This document shows, piece by piece, positions 17,867 through 27,853 of a stretch of 50,954 nt of DNA. The stretch is from Bacilli bacterium (GTDB lineage: Bacteria > Bacillota_I > Bacilli_A > JAJDGJ01), in NCBI GenBank assembly GCA_031272545.1, contig JAISTP010000029.1:1-50954 (forward strand), in the 5' to 3' direction. How positions within the stretch are numbered: the first letter of the stretch is position 1; every line of letters begins with the position of its first letter. The position numbers were made by a program, and so were the translations under genes. A model generated the notes under the pieces. That model ran no database searches and had not been told where the DNA came from. It saw nothing but the letters and a program-made list of their open reading frames with translations.

Positions 17867-19032
17867 TATTTTTTAATAGTAACTGTATCACCAGCTCTTA
17901 AATATTTATAAAAATATTTAGCATCTGCATTTCTCATATTAATGCATCCATGTGAACCATCCCATTTATAATATGAGCCACCAAATGAACTATATGTACG
18001 CCATGAAGCATCATGTAACCCAACTCCGCCAGTATTAGCTAATGGCATCCAATAATTAACATGTAAACGATAATCATAACCTACTGTTCTACCATCCAAT
18101 ATAAAATCAGTAGTCTTATAAGCTATTTTATAAGTTCCTAATGGGGTAGGAGTTACTCCAGCACGTCCTGTTACTACTAAGGCAGTTCTCATTTTCTTAC
18201 CTTTTACATATAAAGTAGCTTTTTGTGAACTAATTTCGACAATTACTCTTGTACCATAGTATTTAGTATAATAATTAACTATTTTACCTTTTACTTTTTT
18301 ATAATAATTAGTTTGCGTTAATCTATAAGTATGATTTTCAAACTTAGTTTTAGCTGAATAATAATAACGAGCTGTTACAAACTTTTTCGCATAATCATAT
18401 TTTAAAGAACTTGTTAAATAAGATCCTTTATAATAGAAATTATATTGATAAGAAATTTTTGACCAATGATTACCAAATTTAGTATTTTTCTTAAAGATAT
18501 ATTCTTTAGTAACTTTATTATTTTCAAATCTAATTACTATTTTAATAGTACCATTACTATTGTAATAAAAATTATTATAATAAGCTATTTTTTTACTATG
18601 ATTTCCATACTTAGTATTATTTTTATAATAATATACAGCAGTTACTTTATTATTAACAACTTTATTAGCAATATTCATTGTCCCATTACTTTTATAATAA
18701 AAATTAAATGTATAAGCTATTCTCTTGCTATGATTACTATAGTAAGTATTAGATTTATAATAATATTCTGCAGTTACTTTATTATTAACTACTTTATTAG
18801 CTTTATACATAGTTCCATTACTATTATAATAAAATTTATAACTATATAATAAAGCATCATCACTTTCATCATCATTATCTTTATCATTATAATAATTAGT
18901 TTGTACTACTTGATTATTATTATTTTCTACTTCCTTAACTATTGTCTTAGCACTTAAATTAGTTGAAAAATATATCGTTACAAAAAATAAAAATATAAAC
19001 ATAAATATAATTTTAATTTTATTTATTTTCAT
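17866..19032 (-). CDS. secreted or anchored L,D-transpeptidase with Tyr-rich repeats
   Basis: 388 residues. Residues 5-28 form a signal/anchor helix ending in LSAKT. Residues about 62-236 hold four imperfect repeats of about 43 residues with the theme YYNSNGTM ... NNKVTAEYYYK ... NHSKKIAY. The C-terminal YkuD domain (about 258-388) has PTPLGTYKI, GLHDA (His 340) and the catalytic SHGCINMRNAD (His 361, Cys 363). It forms 3-3 peptidoglycan cross-links or attaches proteins outside the membrane. The repeats resemble wall-binding spacers but match no repeat family known to me. GGGGTGA precedes the ATG. It diverges from the GT2-TagF gene. Confidence 0.92.
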   Translation of the reverse strand: MKINKIKIIFMFIFLFFVTIYFSTNLSAKTIVKEVENNNNQVVQTNYYNDKDNDDESDDALLYSYKFYYNSNGTMYKANKVVNNKVTAEYYYKSNTYYSNHSKRIAYTFNFYYKSNGTMNIANKVVNNKVTAVYYYKNNTKYGNHSKKIAYYNNFYYNSNGTIKIVIRFENNKVTKEYIFKKNTKFGNHWSKISYQYNFYYKGSYLTSSLKYDYAKKFVTARYYYSAKTKFENHTYRLTQTNYYKKVKGKIVNYYTKYYGTRVIVEISSQKATLYVKGKKMRTALVVTGRAGVTPTPLGTYKIAYKTTDFILDGRTVGYDYRLHVNYWMPLANTGGVGLHDASWRTYSSFGGSYYKWDGSHGCINMRNADAKYFYKYLRAGDTVTIKK

Positions 19033-19053
19033 TTAATCACCCCAACTTAGATT

Positions 19054-19062
19054 AGTATAACA
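19054..19062 (-). promoter_or_regulatory. extended -10 promoter for the L,D-transpeptidase
   Basis: Minus strand TGTTATACT (complement of 19054-19062) is a TGN-extended -10 about 20 nt before the ribosome site. No good -35 is present. Confidence 0.5.
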
Positions 19063-19145
19063 TATATTTAAAATAGTTTGCATAAAAACAATTAAATATA
19101 TTACTAAAATTATGTTAATAATATAAATTCTAATTTACACTTTTA

Positions 19146-19174
19146 TTTACTAAGATTAAAAATTATAGTATTAT
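19146..19174 (+). promoter_or_regulatory. promoter for the GT2-TagF gene
   Basis: TTTACT (19146-19151), 17-nt spacer, TATTAT (19169-19174), about 40 nt upstream of the start at 19215. Confidence 0.6.
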
Positions 19175-19214
19175 ATATATCATAAACTTTAATTAAAGGA
19201 TATGATAAACTATT

Positions 19215-21383
19215 ATGAAAAAATATAAAGTATCTTGTATTATACCAATATATAATGTCGAATATTATATTGAAGAATGTATTGATTCTGTTGTAAATCA
19301 AACTATATTTGAAGATGTAGAAGTTATTTTAATTAATGATGGAACACCAGATAATTCAATTGAATTATGTCAACCTTATTTAGATAAATATGATAATATT
19401 CAATTATTTAATTATGAAAATGGTGGATTATCAAAAGCAAGAAATCGTGGTGTTACTCATGCTCATGGTGAATATATTGCTTTTCTAGACTCTGATGATA
19501 TTCTAGCCGAAAATGCTTATGAATTAATGTATAACAATGCTAAAGAATATGATTGTGATTTAGTATGTGGATATGTTTTAAGATTTAATGATGATAAGAC
19601 ATATACTTCAAAAATTCATAAAATTGCCTTTGATGGTAATTATTATGGAGTAACATATAAAGATATTCCTCATGTTGAATATGATACAACTTCATGGAAT
19701 AAACTATTTAGACGTAGTTTTTATTTAGAAAATAACTTTGCTTTTCCTGAAGGTATTCTTTATGAAGATATTGCTGTTTCAAGTAAAGCTCATGTCTTAG
19801 CTAAAAAAATGTCTTTTATGAGTGATGATGTTGTCTATTATTGGCGTTCGCGTCCAGGTTCAATTACAAGAAATAGATTAGATGAAGATAATTTCCCGCA
19901 ACGAGTGGTAGCTATTAAAGTCGCCTTAGACTTTTTAGAAGCATCTAATCATAAATATGATGATTATCTTGAAAAATTTCTAACTAAAACTTTTGATTTT
20001 GACTTAATTATATTTGTTAATTTATTTTCAGTAGGAGATAAAGTATTTAGAAATAATATAGTAAATTATTTACATGATATAATTGGTAAACATAAAGAAG
20101 TTATTAGAAATGACTTAAAAACTGTAAATAAAATAAAATATAGATTGATATATGATAATAAACAAACTGAATTAATTAATTATTTAAATCATATTACAAA
20201 AATAAATAAAATTAGAAAGAGAAATAAAAGAATTTTAAGATCATTAAAAAGCCCAAAACGCCTAAAAAAATATGCTATAAAATTAATTAAAAGAATATCA
20301 TATCGTTTCTTTCAATTATTACCAATTAATAATAAAAAAATATTCTTTGAAAGTGATTGGGGCGGAAGTTATAAATGTAACCCAAGAGCAATATATGAAT
20401 ATATTATTGATAATAATCTAGATTATATTTGTGCTTGGTCATTTAAGGATAAACATACACCTATAAAAGGTCATGCTAAAAAAGTTAGAAGATATTCAAT
20501 AGGATATTATTATAATTTAGCTACAGCCAAATATTTTATTAATAATGTCAATTGGCCTAATGGTGCTAAAAAAAGAGATGGTCAATTTGAAATAGAAACA
20601 TTTCATGGTACATTTTTAAAGAAAATGGGCTTTGATGTTGCTTCAGAAGTAGATACACCTAATAAATATAATGGTCTAAAGAAAAGAGTTTCACGATATG
20701 ATTGTGGTATTGCTCAAGGTAAATATATGAGTACTAAAATAAAAGAAGCATTTTTATTACCTAATTTAGAAATTCTTGAAACAGGATATCCAAGAAATGA
20801 TGTTTTATTTCAAGAACATGATATTAATAAATTAAAAGAAAAATACAACTTACCTTTAGATAAGAAATTAATATTATATGCACCAACATTTAGAAATAAA
20901 GTTTCATTTAATATTAAAATGGATTTAGATAGATTAAGAAAAGAAGTTGGTAATGAATATATTATTTTATTTAGATTACATTACATGATTAAAGATAATG
21001 TTGATTTTGAAGAGTATTATCCATTTATTCAAGATGTTTCTGATATAAAGAATTTGGAAGAATTAATGTTAATTAGTGATGCTTTAATAACTGATTATTC
21101 TTCAATTATGTTTGATTATTCAATTCTTAATAAACCAATGTTATTCTATATATATGATTTACCTTATTATAGTAGTATTAGAGGAATATATTTTGATATT
21201 GAGAAAGAGTGTCCTGGACCTATTATTAAAAAAGAAGAAGAAGTTTATATAGCTATTAAAGATCTATTTAAAAATAGTGTTAACTATAATGATAAATATC
21301 AAGAATTTAAAAATAAGTTTGTTACATTTGAAGAAGGTAATGCTTGTCAAAAAGTAATAGAACGTTTACAACAAGAAAAATAA
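19215..21383 (+). CDS. GT2 glycosyltransferase fused to CDP-glycerol glycerophosphotransferase (TagF-like)
   Basis: 722 residues. Residues 5-230 are a GT-A family 2 glycosyltransferase: VSCIIPIYNVEYYIEECIDS at the start and metal-binding DSDD at 92-95. A basic linker (about 300-370) precedes a TagF-like domain (about 373-722) with ETFHGTFLKKMGFD, LEILETGYPRND, LILYAPTFRNK and DYSSIMFDYSIL, the marks of CDP-glycerol/ribitol phosphotransferases. It probably makes part of a teichoic-acid-like polyol-phosphate polymer at the cytoplasmic membrane face. It has its own promoter and terminator and converges on the exporter gene tagH. Confidence 0.88.
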   Translation: MKKYKVSCIIPIYNVEYYIEECIDSVVNQTIFEDVEVILINDGTPDNSIELCQPYLDKYDNIQLFNYENGGLSKARNRGVTHAHGEYIAFLDSDDILAENAYELMYNNAKEYDCDLVCGYVLRFNDDKTYTSKIHKIAFDGNYYGVTYKDIPHVEYDTTSWNKLFRRSFYLENNFAFPEGILYEDIAVSSKAHVLAKKMSFMSDDVVYYWRSRPGSITRNRLDEDNFPQRVVAIKVALDFLEASNHKYDDYLEKFLTKTFDFDLIIFVNLFSVGDKVFRNNIVNYLHDIIGKHKEVIRNDLKTVNKIKYRLIYDNKQTELINYLNHITKINKIRKRNKRILRSLKSPKRLKKYAIKLIKRISYRFFQLLPINNKKIFFESDWGGSYKCNPRAIYEYIIDNNLDYICAWSFKDKHTPIKGHAKKVRRYSIGYYYNLATAKYFINNVNWPNGAKKRDGQFEIETFHGTFLKKMGFDVASEVDTPNKYNGLKKRVSRYDCGIAQGKYMSTKIKEAFLLPNLEILETGYPRNDVLFQEHDINKLKEKYNLPLDKKLILYAPTFRNKVSFNIKMDLDRLRKEVGNEYIILFRLHYMIKDNVDFEEYYPFIQDVSDIKNLEELMLISDALITDYSSIMFDYSILNKPMLFYIYDLPYYSSIRGIYFDIEKECPGPIIKKEEEVYIAIKDLFKNSVNYNDKYQEFKNKFVTFEEGNACQKVIERLQQEK

Positions 21384-21412
21384 AACAGTGAAATTAATCA
21401 CTGTTTTTTTTT
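21384..21412 (+). terminator. terminator of the GT2-TagF gene
   Basis: AACAGTGA and TCACTGTT pair around AATTAA and are followed by at least six T. It directly follows the stop and abuts the convergent tagH stop. Confidence 0.85.
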
Positions 21413-22598
21413 AATCAAAATTACTTGCTTTTTCTTTTAAAGTATCTACTTTAAAAGATAATAAATGATTGTCATCTTTGATATCAACTTGTAATTGTTC
21501 ATCTTCATAATCATCTTTAATGTTTTGTTCGACAAAGATAACTTGATTATATAACTCATTCTCCATATTTTTATGATGATATTTAAATGCAAAATAACCA
21601 CCATCTTTAATATCGACAATGTTAATCATACAATCTAAAATATCATCGCTTACTTTTTCTGTGGTAAATGGTAAAGTTTCATCTTCAAAAACAACACTAT
21701 CATCAGTACTAAAATGAGTTAGAATTAGTTCAAAATCATCATAATTATCATTAATAAAGACTTGTTCATTAGCTCCTAAACCATAATTAAATCTAAGACG
21801 TAGCATGTTTTCATTAAGCTCATACTCATTAAATGTAACTAAAGGTACTTTTTCTAAATTAAGATTATCCGCATGATAAATAGCTAACCCTTTACGTACA
21901 GGACCATCATAAACAACTTTACCAGCTTTTAAATAAATAACACGATTACAAAATTCACTAATTAATGCTTCTGAGTGAGAAACAAATAAAACAGTCTTAC
22001 CAGATTTAAGCATTTCTTCTGTTTTAGCACGTGATTTTTGTTGGAAGTTTTTATCACCAACCGCAAATACTTCATCAATGATTAAGATATCAGGATCGGC
22101 ATTAACAGCTAAAGCAAATCCTAAACGAGCTGACATCCCTGATGAATAAGTTCCTAAAGGCATATCAATATATTCTCCAATATCTGCAAATTCTATTATT
22201 TGATCAACATGTTTGTCTAAATATTCTTTACTTAATCCTAATAACGAACCTTTAAAATATAAGTTCTCACGACCAGTAAGTTCTCTTTTAAAACCAGCTC
22301 CTAATTCTATTAAAGAAGTAATTGTTCCATTAACATTCACTTTTCCAGAAGTAGGAAAATAAATACCAGATATTATTTTTAAAATAGTAGATTTCCCAGC
22401 ACCATTTTTACCAAGAATTCCCACTACTTCACCTTTTCTGACTGTAAAGCTAATATTATCTAGAACTTTAAATTCTTTAGTAAAGCCTTTTCTAGTAAAA
22501 AGCCAATAAAAGACCATATAATCTTTTTTAAAATATCTAAATATTTTTCTAATATTTTTTAATTCTATCATTACTTTGTTATTGTTCTTTTTCATCAT
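21411..22598 (-). CDS. tagH: teichoic-acid/polysaccharide ABC exporter ATPase (TagH-like)
   Basis: About 395 residues from the double ATG behind AGGAG. Walker A GILGKNGAGKST, signature YSSGMSARLGFA, Walker B DILIIDEVFAVGD and LFVSHS mark the TagH/Wzt-type ATPase with TSLIELGAGFKRELTGREN. Beyond about residue 245 is an extra C-terminal domain of about 140 residues with beta-like acidic sequence, possibly a substrate- or surface-sensing domain as in some Wzt proteins. It pairs with the permease gene 7 nt upstream. Confidence 0.92.
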   Translation of the reverse strand: MMKKNNNKVMIELKNIRKIFRYFKKDYMVFYWLFTRKGFTKEFKVLDNISFTVRKGEVVGILGKNGAGKSTILKIISGIYFPTSGKVNVNGTITSLIELGAGFKRELTGRENLYFKGSLLGLSKEYLDKHVDQIIEFADIGEYIDMPLGTYSSGMSARLGFALAVNADPDILIIDEVFAVGDKNFQQKSRAKTEEMLKSGKTVLFVSHSEALISEFCNRVIYLKAGKVVYDGPVRKGLAIYHADNLNLEKVPLVTFNEYELNENMLRLRFNYGLGANEQVFINDNYDDFELILTHFSTDDSVVFEDETLPFTTEKVSDDILDCMINIVDIKDGGYFAFKYHHKNMENELYNQVIFVEQNIKDDYEDEQLQVDIKDDNHLLSFKVDTLKEKASNFD

Positions 22599-22605
22599 AA
22601 CACTC

Positions 22606-23439
22606 CTAGACAAAATCTGCATATATTCTTCTTAAACGATATTGAATATAACATCCAAGTAAGAATAAAATAATTACGAATATAGCAAATACTCCTATTT
22701 CACTTAAAGGTGGAAATTTACCTAAACAAATAGCATTTCTAAAAGAATTAATTAAGTGATAAAAAGGTGTTTTATTTAAAATATGAGCTAATGTTTCTGA
22801 ATGTAATAAACGAGGTAAATCATTTGTAGCTGACCAGAATATTGGCATAAAATAAAATAATATTCTTACAATTGCTTTATATAATTCTCTAAAATCTCGT
22901 GAAATAGTATAAAAACCAGACATAAATAGACTATAAACAACACCAAAGATAAAAGAGGCAAAAACAGAATATAAAAGGCCAAATATATTAATATTTAAAC
23001 CAAATTTATCAAACCAAGATAGAAAAATTAAAACAACAGCTAACATAATAAAAGTTGAAAATCTTTTAATAAATAAAGCTAATGTTTCAAATGTTGGAAT
23101 TACTAAGATTGGAAATTTAATTTTAGAAAAAATATGTTTATTTCTAATAATACAATTAACTCCTGTACCTAAAGTATCATTAATTAAGTACCAAGCAGTT
23201 AAACCAGTAAATAAGTACATTAATGTTGGCATACCATCAATATGACCATCTTTACCACCTCTAATTGCTATCATGAAAAATCCATACGCAACAAAAAAGA
23301 CAGCATCTCTAAATACATTCCACCACATTCCAAGTGTAGTCTTTTCAGTATCTGCTTTTGCGGATGCATAGGCTAATTTAAAAATATATTTCTTATTTTG
23401 TTTATGTTCTTTAAAAAATTCTTTAACTTCTTTTACCAT
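22606..23439 (-). CDS. tagG: ABC-2 type polymer export permease (TagG-like)
   Basis: 277 residues with about six membrane helices and the ABC-2 permease pattern (EKTTLGMWWNVFRDAVFFVAY at the start, FYFMPIFWSATNDLP in the second half). With the TagH-like ATPase it would flip a completed teichoic-acid-like polymer across the membrane. It has its own extended -10 promoter just upstream and follows the galE terminator, so it can be transcribed independently of galE. Confidence 0.92.
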   Translation of the reverse strand: MVKEVKEFFKEHKQNKKYIFKLAYASAKADTEKTTLGMWWNVFRDAVFFVAYGFFMIAIRGGKDGHIDGMPTLMYLFTGLTAWYLINDTLGTGVNCIIRNKHIFSKIKFPILVIPTFETLALFIKRFSTFIMLAVVLIFLSWFDKFGLNINIFGLLYSVFASFIFGVVYSLFMSGFYTISRDFRELYKAIVRILFYFMPIFWSATNDLPRLLHSETLAHILNKTPFYHLINSFRNAICLGKFPPLSEIGVFAIFVIILFLLGCYIQYRLRRIYADFV

Positions 23440-23463
23440 ATTTTACCACTCCGTCTGCTAACT

Positions 23464-23492
23464 ATTATATCATAATATTTTTAGTTACTGAA
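23464..23492 (-). promoter_or_regulatory. extended -10 promoter for tagGH
   Basis: Minus strand TGATATAAT (complement of 23464-23472) is a perfect extended -10. A weak TTCAGT (complement of 23487-23492) lies 17 nt upstream. Confidence 0.65.
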
Positions 23493-23510
23493 TATTAAAG
23501 TTAAATAGAT

Positions 23511-23530
23511 AAAAAAGTGGCTAGGCCACT
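23511..23530 (-). terminator. terminator of galE
   Basis: On the minus strand GTGGC and GCCAC pair around three bases and are followed by TTTTTT. The hairpin overlaps the galE stop codon. Confidence 0.8.
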
Positions 23531-24488
23531 AATTTTGATTATTTTGCCACATATCTAAAATAATATCATCTAAATTATTAATTTCAGTTTCCCAACCAAG
23601 AATCTCTTTAGCTTTTAATGAAGATGCTACACTAAAATAAGGATCACCAATTCTTCTAGCTGTAATAGTATAATCAACTTTTTTATTTAATACTTTTGCT
23701 GTTGTATTAATAACTTCTAAAACAGAAAAACCTTTACTACTACCTAAATTATAAATTCCTGAGATATCATTATTATTCATAATTTTTTCTAAACCAACAA
23801 TGTGTGCTTTTGCTAAATCAATAACATGAATATAATCACGAATACAAGTTCCATCACTCGTTGGATAATCATTACCATAAACTTCTAATTTAATATTATT
23901 TTTAACCGATGAAATAATTCTTGGTATTAATGTTGAAAATCTTTCAATAGGCCAACCAATTTTACGACCTCCTGCAACATTAAAATATCTAAATGAAATG
24001 TAATTAATATTATGAGCTTTATTAGCAGCTTCAATAATTTGTTCACCCATTAATTTAGATAAACCATAATTATTAACTGGTGCTGTTGGTTCTTCTTCAG
24101 TAATTTTATCATCATTCATTCTTTCACCATATATTGCGGCTGTACTTGAAAAAACAATACTATTTACTTTATTATTAACCATACAACGTAATAAATTACT
24201 AGTTCCAGCTACATTTGTTTCATAATAATCTAAAGGCAATCTAGAACTTTCTTCAACATTTAATTTAGCCGCAAAATGAATAACGCCATCAATATGATTA
24301 TCTTTAAAAACACTATTAAGTTTTTCATAATCACAAATATCTATTTCATAAAATTTAGCTTTTTTATTAACAGCCTCAATACTACCAGTACTTAAATCAT
24401 CAACTACTATGACATTATATTTATCAATTAATAAATCAACTACATAAGAACCGATATATCCAGCTCCTCCAGTAACTAAAATATTCAT
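23529..24488 (-). CDS. galE: UDP-glucose 4-epimerase
   Basis: 319 residues, extended short-chain dehydrogenase. Rossmann motif TGGAGYIGSYV at 6-16, catalytic Ser in VFSSTAAIYGE, and YGLSK with catalytic Tyr-Lys. It interconverts UDP-glucose and UDP-galactose (or the N-acetyl forms) and would supply sugar for the surface polymer made by its neighbours. It lies 13 nt behind the large TagF-GT4-GT2 gene and is probably co-transcribed with it. Confidence 0.95.
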   Translation of the reverse strand: MNILVTGGAGYIGSYVVDLLIDKYNVIVVDDLSTGSIEAVNKKAKFYEIDICDYEKLNSVFKDNHIDGVIHFAAKLNVEESSRLPLDYYETNVAGTSNLLRCMVNNKVNSIVFSSTAAIYGERMNDDKITEEEPTAPVNNYGLSKLMGEQIIEAANKAHNINYISFRYFNVAGGRKIGWPIERFSTLIPRIISSVKNNIKLEVYGNDYPTSDGTCIRDYIHVIDLAKAHIVGLEKIMNNNDISGIYNLGSSKGFSVLEVINTTAKVLNKKVDYTITARRIGDPYFSVASSLKAKEILGWETEINNLDDIILDMWQNNQN

Positions 24489-24501
24489 ATTTTTCCCCTT
24501 T

Positions 24502-27500
24502 CTAATATATATTCAACTCTTTATAGTTATAAGCAATAATTCTTGCTAGTTCATCAAATCGTTCAAAATTATTATCTAGTGCATAACTAATTAATCTAAA
24601 ATTTCTTTGTGGAAATAAGATTCTTGGATAAATATAATAATCATACTTACAGAAGATTTTACCAATTGTTTTAAACAATTCTTTTTTATCCTTATCACTA
24701 TAAGTTAAATATTCTCTAATATATATTATTGTATCATGATTTATCGCAAATCTTAAAATATATGGTTTTTGTGATTCTTCAATATAATGCCATAATTTAT
24801 CAAAAGTTTCCATTCTATCTTGGTAATTTTTTACTGTTTTTGATGTTGTAATTGAAGAATGGGCTTCTCTTACATTCCACTGATAAACAGGTTGGTTTAG
24901 AATACCTAATTTTTCAATCTTATTATATAATTTAGCAGTAAATAATTTATCTTCATATAAACCTTCTTCAAAAAGAATATTATTATCTAATAACATTTGT
25001 TTACGATACATTTTATTAGTACTTAAAGTATCTGAGAAGTAAGGTAAAATATTGTTATGATCAATTATTTTATTTTTTTTATATAAAGTTAAAAACCAAT
25101 CACTTACTGATTTATTATCTACATTAAATCTAACTGTTCTAGCACTAACAACATCAATATTATTAACTAATAAATAATTAACCATACAAGTAATAGCACC
25201 TTTGTAAATAACATCATCTGAATCTAAAAAGAATACAAATTCTCCTTTAGCTTTTTCAATACCATAATTTCGAGTTAATCCTAACCCACCATGTTCTTTA
25301 ATATAATAATTAATATTAGCTAATGGATACTTATTTACTATATCATTTATTGTATCTTCAGGGCCATCATTAACAATTATCATTTCGATATTAGGATATT
25401 TTTGTGCTAAAACTGATTTTATGGTTTGTTCAATAGTAGCACTAGAATGATAATTAGGAATAATAATAGAAACTAATGGTTTATTAGTCATTTTAGATAA
25501 AATATTCTTTTCTCTTTTATTACCAACATAATTATAATATTCACTCATTCTATGTTGATTAAAAACAACTTTTTTAACGTTTCTTTTTAACCTTTTATAT
25601 TTTCTTCTTACTATATTGTTAATATTACGTTTGCTTTTTATTTTATTATTGTCTTCTTTATTAACATTATTATTTAATTTCTTTTGTAATAATTCTTCTT
25701 GATCAATTTTTCTAAACAATTCATTCCATATACTAAATATAGTTTCATTAGAAAATTGCTCATATTTATTTTTAGTATCATCTATATTTAATTTATTAAT
25801 TTCGCTCATTTTATAAGCAAATTCATCATAATTAAATGGTTCTATTAAAAATCCTGTTTTTTTATCATCTACTACATCACTAGCAGCCGTAAAAGAATTA
25901 AAAATAATAGCTGGTTTTCCATAAGCATATGCTTCAATAATAGTTAAAGGTAACCCTTCACTTTTTGAAACTAAAATAAGAGCACAATTTTCTATAAATA
26001 TCTTTTCTTTATTTGATTCATAACCTTTTAGTATTAAAATATTATCTAATTTATTAACTTTTATTTCTTCTTCAAAAGCTTCTTTTTCTGGTCCAGTACC
26101 ATATATATTAATTTTAAATTTTTTATTTTGTTTTTTTATAGCAATACCTAAATCTATTAATCCAAAAATATTTTTATCATTAGCAAGTCGTCCTATATAA
26201 GCAAAATTATTATAATTCTTACTTTCAATAGGATGATAAGCCTCTATTGTTGAATTTGGAATGTATATTAATTTATTAGCTACTTCTTTATTAAGATAAG
26301 GTCTAATTAAATCAGCATTACTTTTAGTTAAGAAAGCAAGATACTTATAATTATGTAACTTATTATTATTTAAAGCATCTAAATGCCATCCATATAATTC
26401 TTTTTTAATAACATCTTTAGTGTCACCATGGAACATTAGAATTGAATTTTTATTATTTTTTAAATATCCTTGGAATTTTAAATGAGCACTAAATTGTAAA
26501 GTTATAAAATAACCATCATTATTCCATAGAATACTTTTTACTGTACCAGGATATTTTTCATAAGAAATAGCAATATCTAAGTAAGTTGTATCAATAAAAT
26601 GTAATCCTGAAGGATTATTCGCAAATTCTTTGATTGCTAAAACAATAATCTTGCTATTGTAATGTTCTTTATAATAACGAGCCATATTCTTAATAAATGA
26701 ATGAATTCCACCTATTTCATTTAAATCATTTATTAAAAAGATAATATCTTTAGTATGTCTTTTACTAGTATCAAAATTAAGGGCTTCAACTATTTTCTTT
26801 GTGGAAGTACCATTTTCGTATGGATAAAAATATTTACTTAATTTTGTATTATCACAATCTAATCTTGTTTGTAATACATTATATAATTCATCTTCTGTTG
26901 TTACTATTTGCTTTGGATTAATAAAATCTTTAAAATCAAAATAAACACCTCGATCTTTAAAATATTCTTCTTGATTATATTGAAATAAAACAATCGGTTT
27001 ATTTAATAAAGAATAATCAATAATTAATGAAGAATAATCACTAATTAACATATCACTTACTATCATTAAATCAATTATTTGTGAATAATTAGTTTTATCA
27101 ATAACTTTATGATGTCTACCTTCAAGTTTAGATAAATAATGAAGTTTAGTTACTAAAACATATTCTTCATTATCCGAAATACTATTTAATAATTTATCAA
27201 CATCAAAAGGTAATTGATAAGCACCATCTTTTTGATATGTTGGAGCATATAAAATAATCTTTTTATCTAAAGGTAAGTTTAACTTTTTCTTAATATCATT
27301 AACTTTATTTTTTTGAGCAAACAATGAATCTATTTTTGAACATCCAAGTTCTAATATTTCACCATCATACATCATTGCTTTTCTTAAAAAAGTATTAGTA
27401 TAAAAAGGTGACATTGAAATCATTACATCATAAGCATTGCCATAATTAATAGTATTATTTATTTCTTCAGGAGCAAAATCATTAAACATTTTTTTGTAAG

Positions 27501-27804
27501 GTATTCCATGCCAAACAGATACCCACTTACCATGAAAATTTCTTTTAGAATGAATATTTAAAGTACCAGCATCAATAACATAATCAGCTGTTAATTTTAA
27601 ATTTTCAGCTAAAGAAGTTTTATCTTTAACAACTTTATAACGATAATGTTCTAAACAGTGGACATCATCTGAAATATCTTTTAAGATAATATAGACATTA
27701 AAATCTTGATAATAATAATCCACAAAATTTATTACATCACCCAATGCTGATTTACTATAAGCTGTGGGGACAAGTAATAAAGTTTTTTTAATCTCACAAT
27801 CCAT
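24502..27804 (-). CDS. three-domain TagF-like / GT4 / GT2 polymer synthase
   Basis: About 1100 residues from the ATG at 27804, chosen because AGGAG lies 9 nt upstream. Positions below count 12 residues longer, from an upstream in-frame codon. TagF-like phosphotransferase about 20-360 (VWHGIPYKKM at 109-118, ILYAPTYQ near 208, LISDYSSLIIDYSLLNKP near 275). GT-B family 4 glycosyltransferase about 370-720 (CALILVSKSEGLPLTIIEAY). Basic linker. GT-A family 2 domain about 785-1000 (SIIIPNYHSSATIEQTIKSV, LDSDD). The order mirrors the GT2-TagF gene. It probably builds and decorates a polyol-phosphate polymer in the cytoplasm; exact sugars unknown. galE follows. Confidence 0.88.
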   Translation of the reverse strand: MDCEIKKTLLLVPTAYSKSALGDVINFVDYYYQDFNVYIILKDISDDVHCLEHYRYKVVKDKTSLAENLKLTADYVIDAGTLNIHSKRNFHGKWVSVWHGIPYKKMFNDFAPEEINNTINYGNAYDVMISMSPFYTNTFLRKAMMYDGEILELGCSKIDSLFAQKNKVNDIKKKLNLPLDKKIILYAPTYQKDGAYQLPFDVDKLLNSISDNEEYVLVTKLHYLSKLEGRHHKVIDKTNYSQIIDLMIVSDMLISDYSSLIIDYSLLNKPIVLFQYNQEEYFKDRGVYFDFKDFINPKQIVTTEDELYNVLQTRLDCDNTKLSKYFYPYENGTSTKKIVEALNFDTSKRHTKDIIFLINDLNEIGGIHSFIKNMARYYKEHYNSKIIVLAIKEFANNPSGLHFIDTTYLDIAISYEKYPGTVKSILWNNDGYFITLQFSAHLKFQGYLKNNKNSILMFHGDTKDVIKKELYGWHLDALNNNKLHNYKYLAFLTKSNADLIRPYLNKEVANKLIYIPNSTIEAYHPIESKNYNNFAYIGRLANDKNIFGLIDLGIAIKKQNKKFKINIYGTGPEKEAFEEEIKVNKLDNILILKGYESNKEKIFIENCALILVSKSEGLPLTIIEAYAYGKPAIIFNSFTAASDVVDDKKTGFLIEPFNYDEFAYKMSEINKLNIDDTKNKYEQFSNETIFSIWNELFRKIDQEELLQKKLNNNVNKEDNNKIKSKRNINNIVRRKYKRLKRNVKKVVFNQHRMSEYYNYVGNKREKNILSKMTNKPLVSIIIPNYHSSATIEQTIKSVLAQKYPNIEMIIVNDGPEDTINDIVNKYPLANINYYIKEHGGLGLTRNYGIEKAKGEFVFFLDSDDVIYKGAITCMVNYLLVNNIDVVSARTVRFNVDNKSVSDWFLTLYKKNKIIDHNNILPYFSDTLSTNKMYRKQMLLDNNILFEEGLYEDKLFTAKLYNKIEKLGILNQPVYQWNVREAHSSITTSKTVKNYQDRMETFDKLWHYIEESQKPYILRFAINHDTIIYIREYLTYSDKDKKELFKTIGKIFCKYDYYIYPRILFPQRNFRLISYALDNNFERFDELARIIAYNYKELNIY

Positions 27805-27853
27805 TATAATGCTCCTTAATCTGTTAGTAGTTATAATCAACTTTTATCTAGTT

